Assembly: GCA_036226585.1 (NCBI GenBank) | Contig: CP108997.1 | Span: forward strand, 4,898,001 to 4,962,000 | Source of the DNA: Streptomyces sp. NBC_00708 | GTDB taxonomy: Bacteria > Actinomycetota > Actinomycetes > Streptomycetales > Streptomycetaceae | Direction: 5' to 3' | DNA length: 64,000 nucleotides | Part shown: in pieces, positions 36,101 to 44,290 of the stretch | Numbering within the stretch: the first letter of the stretch is position 1 | Layout of the letters: each line of letters opens with the position of its first letter | The notes under the pieces: model-generated | Seen by the model: only the letters and a program-made list of their open reading frames with translations | What the model was told of the DNA's origin: nothing | Database searches by the model: none | Position numbers and translations under genes: made by a program

Positions 36101-36193
36101 GGCACCACACGTACCGAGCACGCCGAGCCGGCAGGCCGTACCGACGGCCGGACCGGAGAGACGGGGGACACAGTCGAGGAGGCACGCAGTTGA
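33143..36193 (+). CDS. Conservon sensor histidine kinase with nitrate/nitrite-sensing domain (CvnA-type)
   Basis: A 1016-residue membrane kinase. A basic N-terminus is followed by TM1 (LVAGVAVVGITVIAAGTPAV, about 40-60), a long extracytoplasmic NIT-type helical domain (to about 350), TM2 (IALLGGCLLVAVAVSTAVA), HAMP, a coiled coil, KNTVHHTFVNLSLRTL (phospho-acceptor region) and an ATPase with LVAELLENATSFSPP, VQDEGIGM and GAGLGLQV. The last 300 residues are disordered, Ala/Pro/Glu-rich. It heads a four-gene conservon. The frame starts at TTG 33143, and GTG 33155 (VQKKRPRSK) is the better-conserved alternative. Confidence 0.92.
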   Translation: MRAPVQKKRPRSKGGSNSGSGAAPTAPAEGGRTVRVRSRLVAGVAVVGITVIAAGTPAVLAASSELNDSQHLVTLAELNQQAISLAHSLADERDDVTVYIAGGREGEPGGRGARVDQQVDEIRDAAPADLLRDLSTIPSLRRDAVSGKGTALEAHRAYSEVIAKLQGLADELARSTPPRAADAARTPQALGRATEQASAARGLLLAALAVPRPEPATPRTDPFTGLPVESQDEGETKEDRTRDALSAAAQQARVGELSALAGFDQAAGATARDKLAATVTGPEVNSAEKYLAELTDRPELSDSDLKVSDKKVAAALSARVDRMRSVESALGTTQVQRLEQLRDDDVTALELRIALLGGCLLVAVAVSTAVARTLTQPLAVLRIGAARLAAEPAAAEPVRYTGRNDEFAQVVRSINALHGRLHGLLTEFNGRFEKLETERAELVAGREALTVQRAELQVRAADLTAQLEKLKNTVHHTFVNLSLRTLGLVERQLGVIESLEEREQDPERLGTLFKLDHMATVMRRHSENMLVLAGADHGHGHAGPIPLVDVLRAAVSEIERYERVTIQSLPPHAQVAGFAADDLSHLVAELLENATSFSPPDSHVQLSGWLLESGEVMLSVQDEGIGMSSVRMGELNTRLADPTLFEAGEQNADGAGLGLQVTSLLAARHAVRVELREQKGSGVTAVVVLPEALLPKALPAATPPPVTAPGDAPALNLPGSVAEANSNTLPGRGASASDDPMIAAAERALAGAGAAKPPEDAAPAGVAAPDTVAPEAGVASEAAVASEVPVAPDDAVDPQDIVAPAAQAAPAVDEPAEAHAPEAAVAPEPAEADQPAEAPESAHAPQPAHDPEATLQVRLPRPPLAESASAAGPYAIGPDRHERAADEAPHPDPAAVTPAPADSAEPAPAPAERAETVPGPRRPEDEAVTDKGLPKRTPKVVRPAEAPAAERRGSVDKEALRRRLGGFHQGAKDGRRDVEAELAEGAGTTRTEHAEPAGRTDGRTGETGDTVEEARS

Positions 36194-36672
36194 CTGCGCC
36201 CAGCACATTCGGGCTGAGCACCGAGGCCCGGAACCTGCACTGGCTGCTGAACAATCTGGTGGAGGAGGTGCCAGGGGTCCACTCGGTCACCGTCGTCTCG
36301 TCCGACGGGCTGATGCTGCTGTCCTCCGACCCCGGCCACCACAACGCCGCCGAGTCCGCGGCCCCGCAGAGCGGACCGCGCGGCTCCAGCGCCGACCTGG
36401 CGACCATCGTCTCCGGCATCGGCAGCCTCACCGTCGGCGCCGCGAAGCTGATGGAGGGCGGCGGCGTCAAGCAGACCATGGTCGCCATGGAGGAGGGCAG
36501 CGTCTTCGTCATGTCGATCAGCGACGGATCGCTGCTCGGGGTGCACGCCGCACCCGACTGCGACATGGGCGTCATCGCGTACCACATGGCCCTGTTCGTC
36601 GGCCGCGCCGGACACGTACTCACCCCCGAACTCCGCAGTGAACTGCGCACATCGATGGAGAGCGCCCAGTGA
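36190..36672 (+). CDS. Roadblock/LC7 domain protein (CvnB-type)
   Basis: A 160-residue roadblock protein (LNNLVEEVPGVHSVTVVSSDG, then GSLTVGAAKLMEGGGVKQTM and SDGSLLGVHAAPDCDMGVIAYHMA). Roadblock proteins are dimeric scaffolds that regulate small GTPases, here probably the conservon GTPase two genes on. Translation starts at a TTG overlapping the kinase stop (TTGA), with GAGGAGG 7 nt upstream. Confidence 0.93.
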   Translation: MTAPSTFGLSTEARNLHWLLNNLVEEVPGVHSVTVVSSDGLMLLSSDPGHHNAAESAAPQSGPRGSSADLATIVSGIGSLTVGAAKLMEGGGVKQTMVAMEEGSVFVMSISDGSLLGVHAAPDCDMGVIAYHMALFVGRAGHVLTPELRSELRTSMESAQ

Positions 36673-37085
36673 GCCACGCCGCAGCCGGACCCGCCCGCAA
36701 GCTTCCCGTGCGAGGGGCCGGCAAACGGCCCGCGCGGGTCCGTCCGTACTCGCTGACCGGTGGCCGCACCCGCTTCGGGCACGTCCTGCTCGTCGAGACG
36801 TTCGTCGCCGCGCTGGAGGCTCCGGAGGAGCGCCGTGAGCTGACCAACGGCAATCTGACGTCCCGGCTGATGCCGGAGCTCCGGGCCATCGTCGAGATCT
36901 GCCGCCGGATGCGCACCGTCGCGGAGATCTCGGCGCTGCTGAAGATGCCGCTCGGCGTGGTCCGGGTGCTGCTCAGCGACTTGGCCGACCAGGGAAAGAT
37001 CCGCGTGTACGGGACCGGGCACGGCACCGGCCAGCCCGACCGCGCACTGCTCGAAAGGGTGCTCGATGGACTCCGCCGTCTCTGA
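36669..37085 (+). CDS. DUF742 protein (CvnC-type)
   Basis: A 138-residue DUF742 protein with RVRPYSLTGGRTRFGHVLLVETFVAA at the N-terminus and a winged-helix-like C-terminal half (LRAIVEICRRMRTVAEISALL, MPLGVVRVLLSDLADQGKIRVY). It is the third conservon member; DUF742 proteins are thought to link the kinase and the GTPase. The GTG start overlaps the roadblock stop by 4 nt, and its end overlaps the GTPase start by 20 nt. Confidence 0.93.
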   Translation: MSHAAAGPARKLPVRGAGKRPARVRPYSLTGGRTRFGHVLLVETFVAALEAPEERRELTNGNLTSRLMPELRAIVEICRRMRTVAEISALLKMPLGVVRVLLSDLADQGKIRVYGTGHGTGQPDRALLERVLDGLRRL

Positions 37086-37713
37086 GTCGCTGTTCGCACC
37101 GCGGCAGCCCGGCCCGGAGGACCAGCCCGAGGAGAAGCTCCAGCCCTGGCAGCTGGACCGCACCAGGGCCCCGATCGCCACGAAGATCGTGGTCGCGGGC
37201 GGCTTCGGCGTCGGCAAGACCACGTTCGTCAGCGCGGTCTCCGAGATCACCCCGTTGCAGACCGAGGCGATGATGACCCGGGCCAGCGAGGACACCGACG
37301 ACCTCAGCGCCACCCCGGACAAGGCCACCACGACGGTCGCCATGGACTTCGGCCGGCTGACGCTCGACGACGACCTCGTGCTGTACGTCTTCGGCACGCC
37401 GGGCCAGCAGCGGTTCTGGTTCATGTGGGACGACCTGGTGCGCGGCGCGATCGGTGCCGTCGTCATGGCCGACACCCGCCGGCTCGCCGACTGCTTCCCC
37501 GCCCTCGACTACTTCGAGAGCTGCGGGCTGCCGTACATCGTGGCCGTCAACCACTTCGAGGGAACGCCGGGCTTCGAGGCCGACGACGTCCGGGAGGCCC
37601 TGACCGTACCCGCGCACGTGCCGATAGTGATCATGGACGCGCGGAACCGGATCACGGTCGTCGAGTCCCTGCTGGCCCTCGTCGGCCACGCCCTCGACGT
37701 CAGCCCGGCGTAG
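37066..37713 (+). CDS. Conservon small GTPase (CvnD-type)
   Basis: A 215-residue ATP/GTP-binding protein of the MglA-like group: P-loop GGFGVGKTTF, switch region ATPDKATTTVAMDFG, LVLYVFGTPGQQRFWFMWD (DxxG-type) and IVAVNHFEG as the base-specificity strand. It is the output G protein of the conservon, predicted to cycle at the membrane under control of the roadblock and DUF742 partners. It overlaps the preceding gene by 20 nt. Confidence 0.93.
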   Translation: MDSAVSESLFAPRQPGPEDQPEEKLQPWQLDRTRAPIATKIVVAGGFGVGKTTFVSAVSEITPLQTEAMMTRASEDTDDLSATPDKATTTVAMDFGRLTLDDDLVLYVFGTPGQQRFWFMWDDLVRGAIGAVVMADTRRLADCFPALDYFESCGLPYIVAVNHFEGTPGFEADDVREALTVPAHVPIVIMDARNRITVVESLLALVGHALDVSPA

Positions 37714-37754
37714 CCCCGCCTCCCCCCCTCAGCACCACACAACGGAGAACCGCG

Positions 37755-38996
37755 ATGCGGAAGATACTCATAGTCGGAGCCGGCCAGTCCGGGCTCCAGC
37801 TCGCCCTCGGACTGCAGTCCAAGGGCTACGAAGTCACCCTGATGTCCAACCGCACGGCCGACGAGATCCGCTCCGGCCGGGTCATGTCGACACAGTGCAT
37901 GTTCCACACCGCGCTCCAGCACGAGCGGGATCTCCAGCTCAACTTCTGGGAGTCCCAGGCCCCGCGCATCGAAGGCGCCGGCGTCTCGGTCGCCGCCCCC
38001 GACTCCTCGCGGGCCATCGACTGGGTCGGCAGGCTCGACGGGTACGCCCAGTCCGTGGACCAGCGCGTCAAGATGGCCGGCTGGATGGAGACCTTCGCCC
38101 AGCGCGGCGGCCAGCTCGTCATCCACGGCGCGGCCGTCTCGGACCTGGACTACTTCTCGCGCACCTACGACCTGGTGCTGGTCGCGGCCGGCAAGGGCGA
38201 GCTGGTGTCGATGTTCGGCCGGGACGCGTCCCGTTCGCCGTACGACGCCCCGCAGCGCGCGCTGGCCGTCGCGTACGTCCACGGCATGGGCCCGCGCCCG
38301 GAGCACCCCGACTTCGACGCGGTCCGCTGCAACCTGGTCCCGGGCGTCGGCGAGCTGTTCGTCATGCCGACCCTGACGACCTCGGGCCGCGCCGACATCC
38401 TGTTCTGGGAGGGCATCCCGGGCGGGCCGCTCGACGCGTTCCAGGGCATCAAGGACCCCTCCGAGCACCTGGCGACGACGCTGGAGCTGATGGAGCGGTT
38501 CACGCCGTGGGAGTACGCCCGCGCCACCAAGGTCGAGCTGACCGACGCCAACGGCACCCTCGCCGGGCGGTACGCCCCCACGGTCCGCAAGCCCATCGGC
38601 CGGCTGCCCGGCGGCGGTCTGGTGCTCGGCGTCGCGGACGTCGTCGTCGCCAACGACCCGATCACCGGCCAGGGTTCCAACTCGGCGTCCAAGTGCGCCG
38701 CCGCCTACCTGGACGCGATCGTCGAGCACGGCGACCGCCCGTTCGACGAGGCGTGGATGCAGGGCGCCTTCGACCGCTACTGGGACACCGCCCAGCACGT
38801 CACCAAGTGGACCAACGCCATGCTCGGCGTCCCGCCGGAGCACGTGCTGAACCTGATCGGCGCCGCCGGGCAGCTCCAGCCGGTCGCGGACCGCTTCGCC
38901 AACGGCTTCAACGACCCGGCGGACTTCGAGAACTTCTTCTTCGACCCGGAGAAGACGAACGCCTACCTCGCCTCGGTGGCGGGCCCGGCCGCCTGA
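37755..38996 (+). CDS. Styrene/indole monooxygenase-like FAD enzyme (StyA-type)
   Basis: A 413-residue flavoprotein. The FAD-binding motif ILIVGAGQSGLQLALGLQ is at the N-terminus. CMFHTALQHERDLQLNFWES, VLVAAGKGELVSMFGRD and DPITGQGSNSASKCAAAYLD complete the styrene-monooxygenase-type FAD fold. Such enzymes epoxidise styrene or indole using reduced FAD from a separate reductase, which is not encoded nearby. It starts 42 nt after the conservon GTPase with GGAG 9 nt upstream. Conservons often carry an extra redox enzyme, and this one may be controlled by or report to the GTPase (inference). Confidence 0.9.
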   Translation: MRKILIVGAGQSGLQLALGLQSKGYEVTLMSNRTADEIRSGRVMSTQCMFHTALQHERDLQLNFWESQAPRIEGAGVSVAAPDSSRAIDWVGRLDGYAQSVDQRVKMAGWMETFAQRGGQLVIHGAAVSDLDYFSRTYDLVLVAAGKGELVSMFGRDASRSPYDAPQRALAVAYVHGMGPRPEHPDFDAVRCNLVPGVGELFVMPTLTTSGRADILFWEGIPGGPLDAFQGIKDPSEHLATTLELMERFTPWEYARATKVELTDANGTLAGRYAPTVRKPIGRLPGGGLVLGVADVVVANDPITGQGSNSASKCAAAYLDAIVEHGDRPFDEAWMQGAFDRYWDTAQHVTKWTNAMLGVPPEHVLNLIGAAGQLQPVADRFANGFNDPADFENFFFDPEKTNAYLASVAGPAA

Positions 38997-39006
38997 TCCG
39001 GCGGCC

Positions 39007-39040
39007 CTACGGCCCCGGACCTACGAGGCCGGGGCCGTAG
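39007..39040. terminator. Bidirectional hairpin terminator overlapping a stop codon
   Basis: CTACGGCCCCGG (39007-39018) pairs perfectly with CCGGGGCCGTAG (39029-39040) across a 10-nt loop. It lies between convergent genes and runs into the last codons of the NlpC/P60 gene. Confidence 0.85.
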
Positions 39041-40175
39041 AGGCTCCGTACCCCTCGTCCGAGCCGGCGGTGGCGCCCTCGGGGAGTTCCGGGCCCTTGT
39101 ACGAGGACAGCGGCGCGCCGGCCGGGTCGGGCCGGACCGCGCCGAGCACCGGGTTGGACGCCACGGGGGAGACCTTCACGCTGGTTCCGGGCCGGGGCGC
39201 CTGCACCACGAGGCCGTTGCCGATGTACAGCGCCACATGGGTCGCCTTCGGGAAGTAGATCACCAGGTCGCCGGGGCGCAGCGCGCTCATCGGCACCCGG
39301 GTCAGCTGCCGCCACTGCTCCTGCGAGGTGCGCGGGATGACGCGGCCGGCGCTCGCCCAGGCCTGCGAGGTGAGTCCGGAGCAGTCGAACGAACCCGGTC
39401 CCTCCGCGCCCCACACGTACGGCTTGCCGATCTGCCGGACCGCGTAGCGGACGGCCTCGCCGCCCTGGGCGGTCGGCGGGCGGGACGAGGAGAGCGCCCC
39501 GGAAGCGACCAGGGCGTTCTGGGCCTTGTCCGTGTTCTTCTGTTCGAGGCCGGAGACCTCGGCGAGCTGGTCCGTGGAGAGCGTGGCGAGCTTCGCCTCG
39601 ACCTGCTTCAGCCGGGTCCGTACGGTGTCGCGCTCCTTCTTCTTCCGCGCGGCGAGCGTCCGCTGCTCGGCCAGTACCTTGCGGGACTCCTTCGCCAGCT
39701 CGGCGGCCCGCTTCTCGGCCGCGCCGAGCCGCCGCACGCTCGCAGCCCGTCCGGCGGCCAGCCGCTGGATGACCTGGCCCTGGGTCAGGGCGGCCTCGGG
39801 GTCGCGCATCAGCAGCAGCCGCAGATACGCGGAGAGGTCGGACCGGCCCTGGTACTGCTCGCGGGCCAGCTGCCCGGCGGCGTCGCGGCCCCGGGCCAGT
39901 GAGCGGCGGGCGGCGGCGAGGGCCGCGTCCAGCTTCTTCGCCTTCGCGACCCGCTTCTTCAGCTCGGCCGCCGTGCCGTTGTAGGTCTCGGTGGCCTCTT
40001 CGGCCTGCTGGTAGAGCCGCTGCAACTCGTTCAGCAGCCCGGCGACACCGCCGGCCGGGGCACCTGGGGCGGGCGGCGCGGGCGAGGGGGCCGCGACGGC
40101 GGTGGCCGGCGAGACCACGACGACGGCGGCCAGGGCCGCCGTACCGAGGGAACGCACCAGGGTGCCCGACGACAC
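39021..40175 (-). CDS. Secreted NlpC/P60 (C40) peptidoglycan endopeptidase
   Basis: A 384-residue exported protein: signal peptide (LVRSLGTAALAAVVVVSPATAVAAP), a long helical coiled coil (about 45-225, LNELQRLYQQAEEATETYNG onward) and a C-terminal NlpC/P60 domain with catalytic Cys in GSFDCSGLTSQAW and His in KATHVALYIGNG. It cleaves stem peptides; the coiled coil usually holds the catalytic site inactive until partnered. GGAGGTGA directly before GTG 40175 fixes the start. It ends in a Ser/Gly/Ala-rich tail. Confidence 0.92.
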   Translation of the reverse strand: MSSGTLVRSLGTAALAAVVVVSPATAVAAPSPAPPAPGAPAGGVAGLLNELQRLYQQAEEATETYNGTAAELKKRVAKAKKLDAALAAARRSLARGRDAAGQLAREQYQGRSDLSAYLRLLLMRDPEAALTQGQVIQRLAAGRAASVRRLGAAEKRAAELAKESRKVLAEQRTLAARKKKERDTVRTRLKQVEAKLATLSTDQLAEVSGLEQKNTDKAQNALVASGALSSSRPPTAQGGEAVRYAVRQIGKPYVWGAEGPGSFDCSGLTSQAWASAGRVIPRTSQEQWRQLTRVPMSALRPGDLVIYFPKATHVALYIGNGLVVQAPRPGTSVKVSPVASNPVLGAVRPDPAGAPLSSYKGPELPEGATAGSDEGYGASTAPAS

Positions 40176-40218
40176 GACATCACCTCCGGAACCGGGGCGA
40201 ATCGTGCGACTACCCCAT

Positions 40219-40249
40219 GAGTGAGCGCAATTCGTCCATACGCTCACTC
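40219..40249. promoter_or_regulatory. GAGTGAGCG/CGCTCACTC inverted repeat
   Basis: Perfect 9-bp arms (40219-40227 and 40241-40249) with a 13-nt spacer lie 44 bp upstream of the NlpC/P60 gene start. It is a candidate operator, or a terminator for the gene on its right. Confidence 0.35.
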
Positions 40250-40349
40250 GCGGCGGGGCGATGCAAGAACCCGGAGGCGTGGCGGCGGGCCCCCGCCCCC
40301 GGATTCGCCCGGAAGGCGGCGGCCCGTGCGCCGGGCGGGTGCGGTGCGG

Positions 40350-43130
40350 TCAGGCCACCGGGAACGCGTAGACCGTGCGGCCGCGGCGGACGATCGCCGT
40401 CTTCTCGTAGGCCAGCACCTGGTAGCCGGCGGTGACCGTCTCGCCGTCCGGGTCCTGGTTGCCGATGTCCTGGAACTTCCACAGGCGCTTGCCGTCGGCC
40501 GCCGAGAACGCGGTGACCTGGCCGGGGTCTGCGGCGAGCACCGTGGCGCCGGAGCCGCTGACCGAGACCACGGGGGCCTTCCCGCCCGCCGCCTCGGTCG
40601 AACGCCGCCACTTCGGCTTTCCGGTCGACGGGTCGACCGCCCCCACCTCCTGGTTGCGATTCGTGGTGTACAGCAGATCGCCCGCGGGGAGCGAGGGCCC
40701 GAAGACCGAGCCGCGGGTACCCTTCAGCGTCCACTTCGCCTTGCCGGCGGGCGTCTCGAAGGCGCGGAGGTTGGCGCCGTCCGCCGCGTAGATGGTGCCG
40801 TCCTCGTCGCCGACGGCGGCTCCGTCGAGGGCGACGTTCCCGAACCTGCGGCTCCACTGCGCCTTGCCGGACTCGCGGTCGAAGCTGCGGAAGACGCCCT
40901 TCTTCTTCGCGGCCTTGAGGGCGGCCGGGGTGAGCGTCCGGGAGTCCTGCCGTACGACGATGGCGTCGGGGCGGACCGCTATCAGACGGAACACGGGGGC
41001 GATCGGGCCACGGCCGCTGGGCACCGGCGTCCGCCACAGCTCCTTGCGCTGCACGATGTCGTAGCCGAACAGGTACGACTTGACGACCTGCCTGTCCTTG
41101 CCGGGCTTCTTGCCCTTCTTGGGCTTCGGCGCCTTCACGGTGGTCCTGTGCGACCCGGTGAACCAGATGGTCGCCCCGGCCGAACCGACCAGCGTCCGCA
41201 CGGCGAGGTCCGGTGCGCCCTCGAAGCCGTCGGCGTACGCGACGCGATGGGTGACCTTGCCGTCCTTCGACGAGAGCCACAGGAACTCCGACGGTGCCGC
41301 GACGAAGCACAGGTCGTCGCCCGCGGCCAGAGCGGCCTGGCCCTTGGCGCCGTCCGCGTTCTCCCAGAGCCGGCGTCCGGTGCGCAGGTCGACGGCGCTG
41401 ACATGGCTGTCGTCGGTGAGGACCAGCAGACGGTCCTTCACGAGGGCGCCGGTCAGCGGGACCGGTTCGGAGGCCGGGTGGTTGTAGATCCAGCGCGGCG
41501 TCGGGGCGACTCCGGCGACGCTCGGCCCGGCGGAGGTGGGCGGTGCCGGCTTGGGGTCCGGGCCGGGCTTCGCGTCGTCGCCGGAGGTGATCGCGTACAG
41601 CGCCCCGCCGCCGACCAGCAGCCCGGCGACGCCCGCCGCCGACCCGAGGAGCAGCCCGCGACGGCTGACACCGCGGCGCCGGGGCTCGGCGGGCGGGGCG
41701 ACGTTCGGGATGGGGGCCGGGGGGAGCGGTACGGGAAGAGGCTGCGGGGGCTGGGCGGCCTGCTGGTACGGGGGCTGGGGCTGGGGCTGCGGGTACCCGT
41801 ACGCGGACTGGTCCGGCCAAGGGGCCTGGCCCTGCTGCGGCTGCCCCTGCTGCGGCTGCCCCTGCTGGGGCGGGCTCTGATGGCCGATGGCGCCGAGCTG
41901 CGTGGTGCGGGTGTCCGGGACCGGGGCGGGCGCGTCGGGGACCGTGCCGCCGGCGACGGTCGGCTGCTGCCACTCGGGCACCGGCGCCGGCCGGTGGTGG
42001 GGCGGCACGGCGTCCTGTATGTCGGGCTCGGGCGCCGGCGGCCGGGGCGCGACGGCGTCCCAGACCTCCCCGTACGACTTCGGGGCGTTCGCGCCCCTGG
42101 CGTCCGAGGGGTTCTCGTCGGACACCGGATACTGATCGGACACGGGGTTCTCCACAGACGCTTTCTCGACGGACACAGATTTGTTCGGGGGTGCGGTGCC
42201 GGGCCCGGCCGGGGCATCGGACCCGCCGGCCAGCCTCCGGGCCCGCGCGTCCTGCGCGGCCACCGCCGCCGACAGCCCGCCCGGAAGCCAGCCGTCCGCC
42301 GCGAGGGCCGCCGCGCCCTCCAGCGCGAGTTCGGCGGCCACCGTTCCCGCGGTGGGGCGGTCGGCCGGGTCCTTCGCCAGGCAGCGGGCGACCAGGTCGC
42401 GCAGTTCCGCGGGCACACCGCCGAGTTCCGGGGCGGCCTGCGCGATGCGCTCGGCGGCCTCCGCCGGGGGGCCGTCCGCCAGCGGGGTGGTCCCGGTCGC
42501 CGCGTAGGCGAGCAGCAGCCCGAGCACGAAGAGGTCGGAGGCCGGCCCCGCCTCCTCGCCCGCGAGCTGTTCCGGGGTCAGATAGCCGAGGCGTACGGAC
42601 AGCCCGCCGCCCGGTCCCCGCTCCGCCTCGGCCGCCGCGCCCAGCGGGCCGAACGCGGTGAGCCGGGGGCCGTCCTCGGCCAGCAGGACGGTGCGGGGCG
42701 CGAGGCCGTGGAGCACGGCGCCGCCGGCGTGGACGCGGGAGAGGGTCTCGGCGATGCCGGCGCCCAGGATCCGCACGGCACGCTCGGGCAGCGGTCCGAC
42801 GGCCTCTATGGCCTCGGCCAGGGTCAGCGCGGGGACGTACGCCGACGCGGTCCACGGCACCTCGTCCGCGTCGGAACCGTCCGCGCGGGTGTCGGCCGGC
42901 TCCGCGACCCAGCCCCCGGCCAGCCGGCCCGCGACGCGGGCCTCCGCGTCGAAGCGGTGCCGGAAGGCGGGCAGCGCGGCCAGTTCGGGCCGGGCGGCCG
43001 TGATCACCACGAGTTCGTGCGCGTCCGTACCGTGTGCGAGGTACTGCACCGCGGCGGCCGTCTCGCGCAAGCGCGCCAGCACGGTGTACGGACCGAAGCG
43101 GCGTGGCTCGTCCTGACGCAGCGCCTGCAT
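40350..43130 (-). CDS. Pseudokinase-PQQ beta-propeller membrane protein
   Basis: A 926-residue protein. Residues 1-270 have a Ser/Thr kinase fold that looks inactive: VVITAARPEL lacks the ATP-anchoring Lys, the HRDLKP loop reads H141-GLAPRTVLL without the catalytic Asp, and DFG is AFG (159-161). A disordered linker with QQGQP repeats follows, then one membrane helix (GLLLGSAAGVAGLLVGGGALY, about 495-515). The C-terminal half is an extracytoplasmic PQQ-type beta-propeller (DLRTGRRLWENADG, DGKRLWKFQDIG and similar Trp repeats). It is probably a scaffold or sensor. The start is set at ATG 43130 with GGGG upstream. Confidence 0.85.
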   Translation of the reverse strand: MQALRQDEPRRFGPYTVLARLRETAAAVQYLAHGTDAHELVVITAARPELAALPAFRHRFDAEARVAGRLAGGWVAEPADTRADGSDADEVPWTASAYVPALTLAEAIEAVGPLPERAVRILGAGIAETLSRVHAGGAVLHGLAPRTVLLAEDGPRLTAFGPLGAAAEAERGPGGGLSVRLGYLTPEQLAGEEAGPASDLFVLGLLLAYAATGTTPLADGPPAEAAERIAQAAPELGGVPAELRDLVARCLAKDPADRPTAGTVAAELALEGAAALAADGWLPGGLSAAVAAQDARARRLAGGSDAPAGPGTAPPNKSVSVEKASVENPVSDQYPVSDENPSDARGANAPKSYGEVWDAVAPRPPAPEPDIQDAVPPHHRPAPVPEWQQPTVAGGTVPDAPAPVPDTRTTQLGAIGHQSPPQQGQPQQGQPQQGQAPWPDQSAYGYPQPQPQPPYQQAAQPPQPLPVPLPPAPIPNVAPPAEPRRRGVSRRGLLLGSAAGVAGLLVGGGALYAITSGDDAKPGPDPKPAPPTSAGPSVAGVAPTPRWIYNHPASEPVPLTGALVKDRLLVLTDDSHVSAVDLRTGRRLWENADGAKGQAALAAGDDLCFVAAPSEFLWLSSKDGKVTHRVAYADGFEGAPDLAVRTLVGSAGATIWFTGSHRTTVKAPKPKKGKKPGKDRQVVKSYLFGYDIVQRKELWRTPVPSGRGPIAPVFRLIAVRPDAIVVRQDSRTLTPAALKAAKKKGVFRSFDRESGKAQWSRRFGNVALDGAAVGDEDGTIYAADGANLRAFETPAGKAKWTLKGTRGSVFGPSLPAGDLLYTTNRNQEVGAVDPSTGKPKWRRSTEAAGGKAPVVSVSGSGATVLAADPGQVTAFSAADGKRLWKFQDIGNQDPDGETVTAGYQVLAYEKTAIVRRGRTVYAFPVA

Positions 43131-43176
43131 GGCGCATCCCCCCTTGTGACCGTCCCTCGGCACCAGACGGTCGATC

Positions 43177-43467
43177 CTAGTTGGACGGTTCCGGCCGTCC
43201 GCCGCCCGGCTTCGACCACGGCCACCGCGGGCGGTTCCGCTCGCGGCCTGCGGGGGCGTACTCGTAGATCCAGCCGCGCTGGATGCCGAGCCGCTTCGTG
43301 TGCCCGGCCGGGGCCCTGCGGTACGCGTGCACGGTGGGGGGCCCGCCGGCGGCGTCCGGGACCGGGACCTCGTACCACTTGGGCGGGTGGCCGGTCGCGC
43401 CGGTGAGGACGGGCAGCACCCGGCCGTCCAGCGGGCCGCCGACGAAGGCGGTGTTCTCGCTTCTCAC
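43177..43467 (-). CDS. Conserved hypothetical protein
   Basis: A 96-residue protein beginning [19 protein letters not shown], a motif seen in small Streptomyces proteins of unknown function, with a WYEVPVPD core and a basic C-terminus ([16 protein letters not shown]). It starts at GTG 43467, without a ribosome site but with CAGACT 6 nt upstream, so it may be leaderless. No domain can be assigned. Confidence 0.7.
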   Translation of the reverse strand: MRSENTAFVGGPLDGRVLPVLTGATGHPPKWYEVPVPDAAGGPPTVHAYRRAPAGHTKRLGIQRGWIYEYAPAGRERNRPRWPWSKPGGGRPEPSN

Positions 43468-43523
43468 CGGCCCAGTCTGACCGATCGCGCGGGCCGGTCC
43501 GACCGGAGCGGTGCCCCGGCCGG

Positions 43524-44276
43524 TCAGTCCGGCGGCAGCAGATGCGCCGCGACGCCCACCAGCGGGGCCAGCCGGCCCGCCAGCCGCCCCGCCGGGCCCT
43601 CCACGGTCTCCAGCGGGAGCAGCGCGGCCACGGCCGCCGCGGTCTGCGGGTCCGAGGCCGAGGTGATGGCGAGGAGGCCGATGAACTGGTCGACCAGCCA
43701 GTCGCGCAGCTCGGAGGCGTCCGGCCGCTTGCCCTCGTCGAGCCAGATCAGCGAGGCCGCCTCGACCGCCGCGATCCAGGTGCGGACCATCATGCTCATG
43801 CGGGGCGCGGGTTCGCTGTGCTCGTCCTGGCCCAGGTGGAGCAGGATCTGTTCGGCCGCAGCGCGCCGGACCTCGTCGACGATGGTGCTCGTCCGGGACG
43901 TCTCGGCGACGCTGCCGCCCCGGAGCAGGGCGCTGAACCCGGCGTCGTGCTCGTCGACGAAGGCCAGATAGCGGTCGAGGACGCGCGTGACGCGCTCGGT
44001 CGGCGGGCCCTCGGCGGGTTCGGCGAAGCACAGCTTCAGCTGCTCGGCCGCCGAGCGCAGCGCCGCCTCGTACAACTGCTGCCGCCCGCCGGGGAAGTAG
44101 CGGTAGACCAGCGGGCGCGAGACCCCGGCCACCGTCGCGACCTCGTCGAGCGACACCTCGTCGGGGGCCCGGTGGGCGAAGAGCGTGAGCGCCGCCCCCA
44201 GCAGCTGGGCGCGCCGCTCCTCGACGCTGAGCCTTCGGTACGCACGGCTGGGCGGCGCGGTCGCGGCAGGGGTCAT
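43524..44276 (-). CDS. TetR family transcriptional regulator
   Basis: A 250-residue regulator with an N-terminal TetR DNA-binding domain ([53 protein letters not shown], summarised as about residues 20-72) and a helical ligand domain. It probably controls the diiron genes beside it, the usual pattern for a TetR next to a divergent enzyme pair. TAGTCT lies 7 nt before the ATG and there is no ribosome site. A MITE-like element abuts this -10 box and has replaced whatever lay upstream. Confidence 0.92.
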   Translation of the reverse strand: MTPAATAPPSRAYRRLSVEERRAQLLGAALTLFAHRAPDEVSLDEVATVAGVSRPLVYRYFPGGRQQLYEAALRSAAEQLKLCFAEPAEGPPTERVTRVLDRYLAFVDEHDAGFSALLRGGSVAETSRTSTIVDEVRRAAAEQILLHLGQDEHSEPAPRMSMMVRTWIAAVEAASLIWLDEGKRPDASELRDWLVDQFIGLLAITSASDPQTAAAVAALLPLETVEGPAGRLAGRLAPLVGVAAHLLPPD

Positions 44277-44283
44277 ACCGCCC

Positions 44284-44289
44284 AGACTA
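44284..44289 (-). promoter_or_regulatory. TetR -10 box at the edge of a MITE
   Basis: Minus-strand TAGTCT ends 7 nt before the TetR ATG. The inverted-repeat element begins 2 bp further upstream, so the native -35 is gone and any -35 must come from the element. Confidence 0.45.
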
Positions 44290-44290
44290 A

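Noticed and set aside
33137..36208. 1023-codon minus-strand frame opposite the conservon kinase
   Set aside because: Shadow frame with no domain content; kinase motifs are on the plus strand.
40221..43406. 1061-codon plus-strand frame opposite the pseudokinase-PQQ gene
   Set aside because: Shadow frame of GC-skewed coding; Arg/Gly-rich with no fold.
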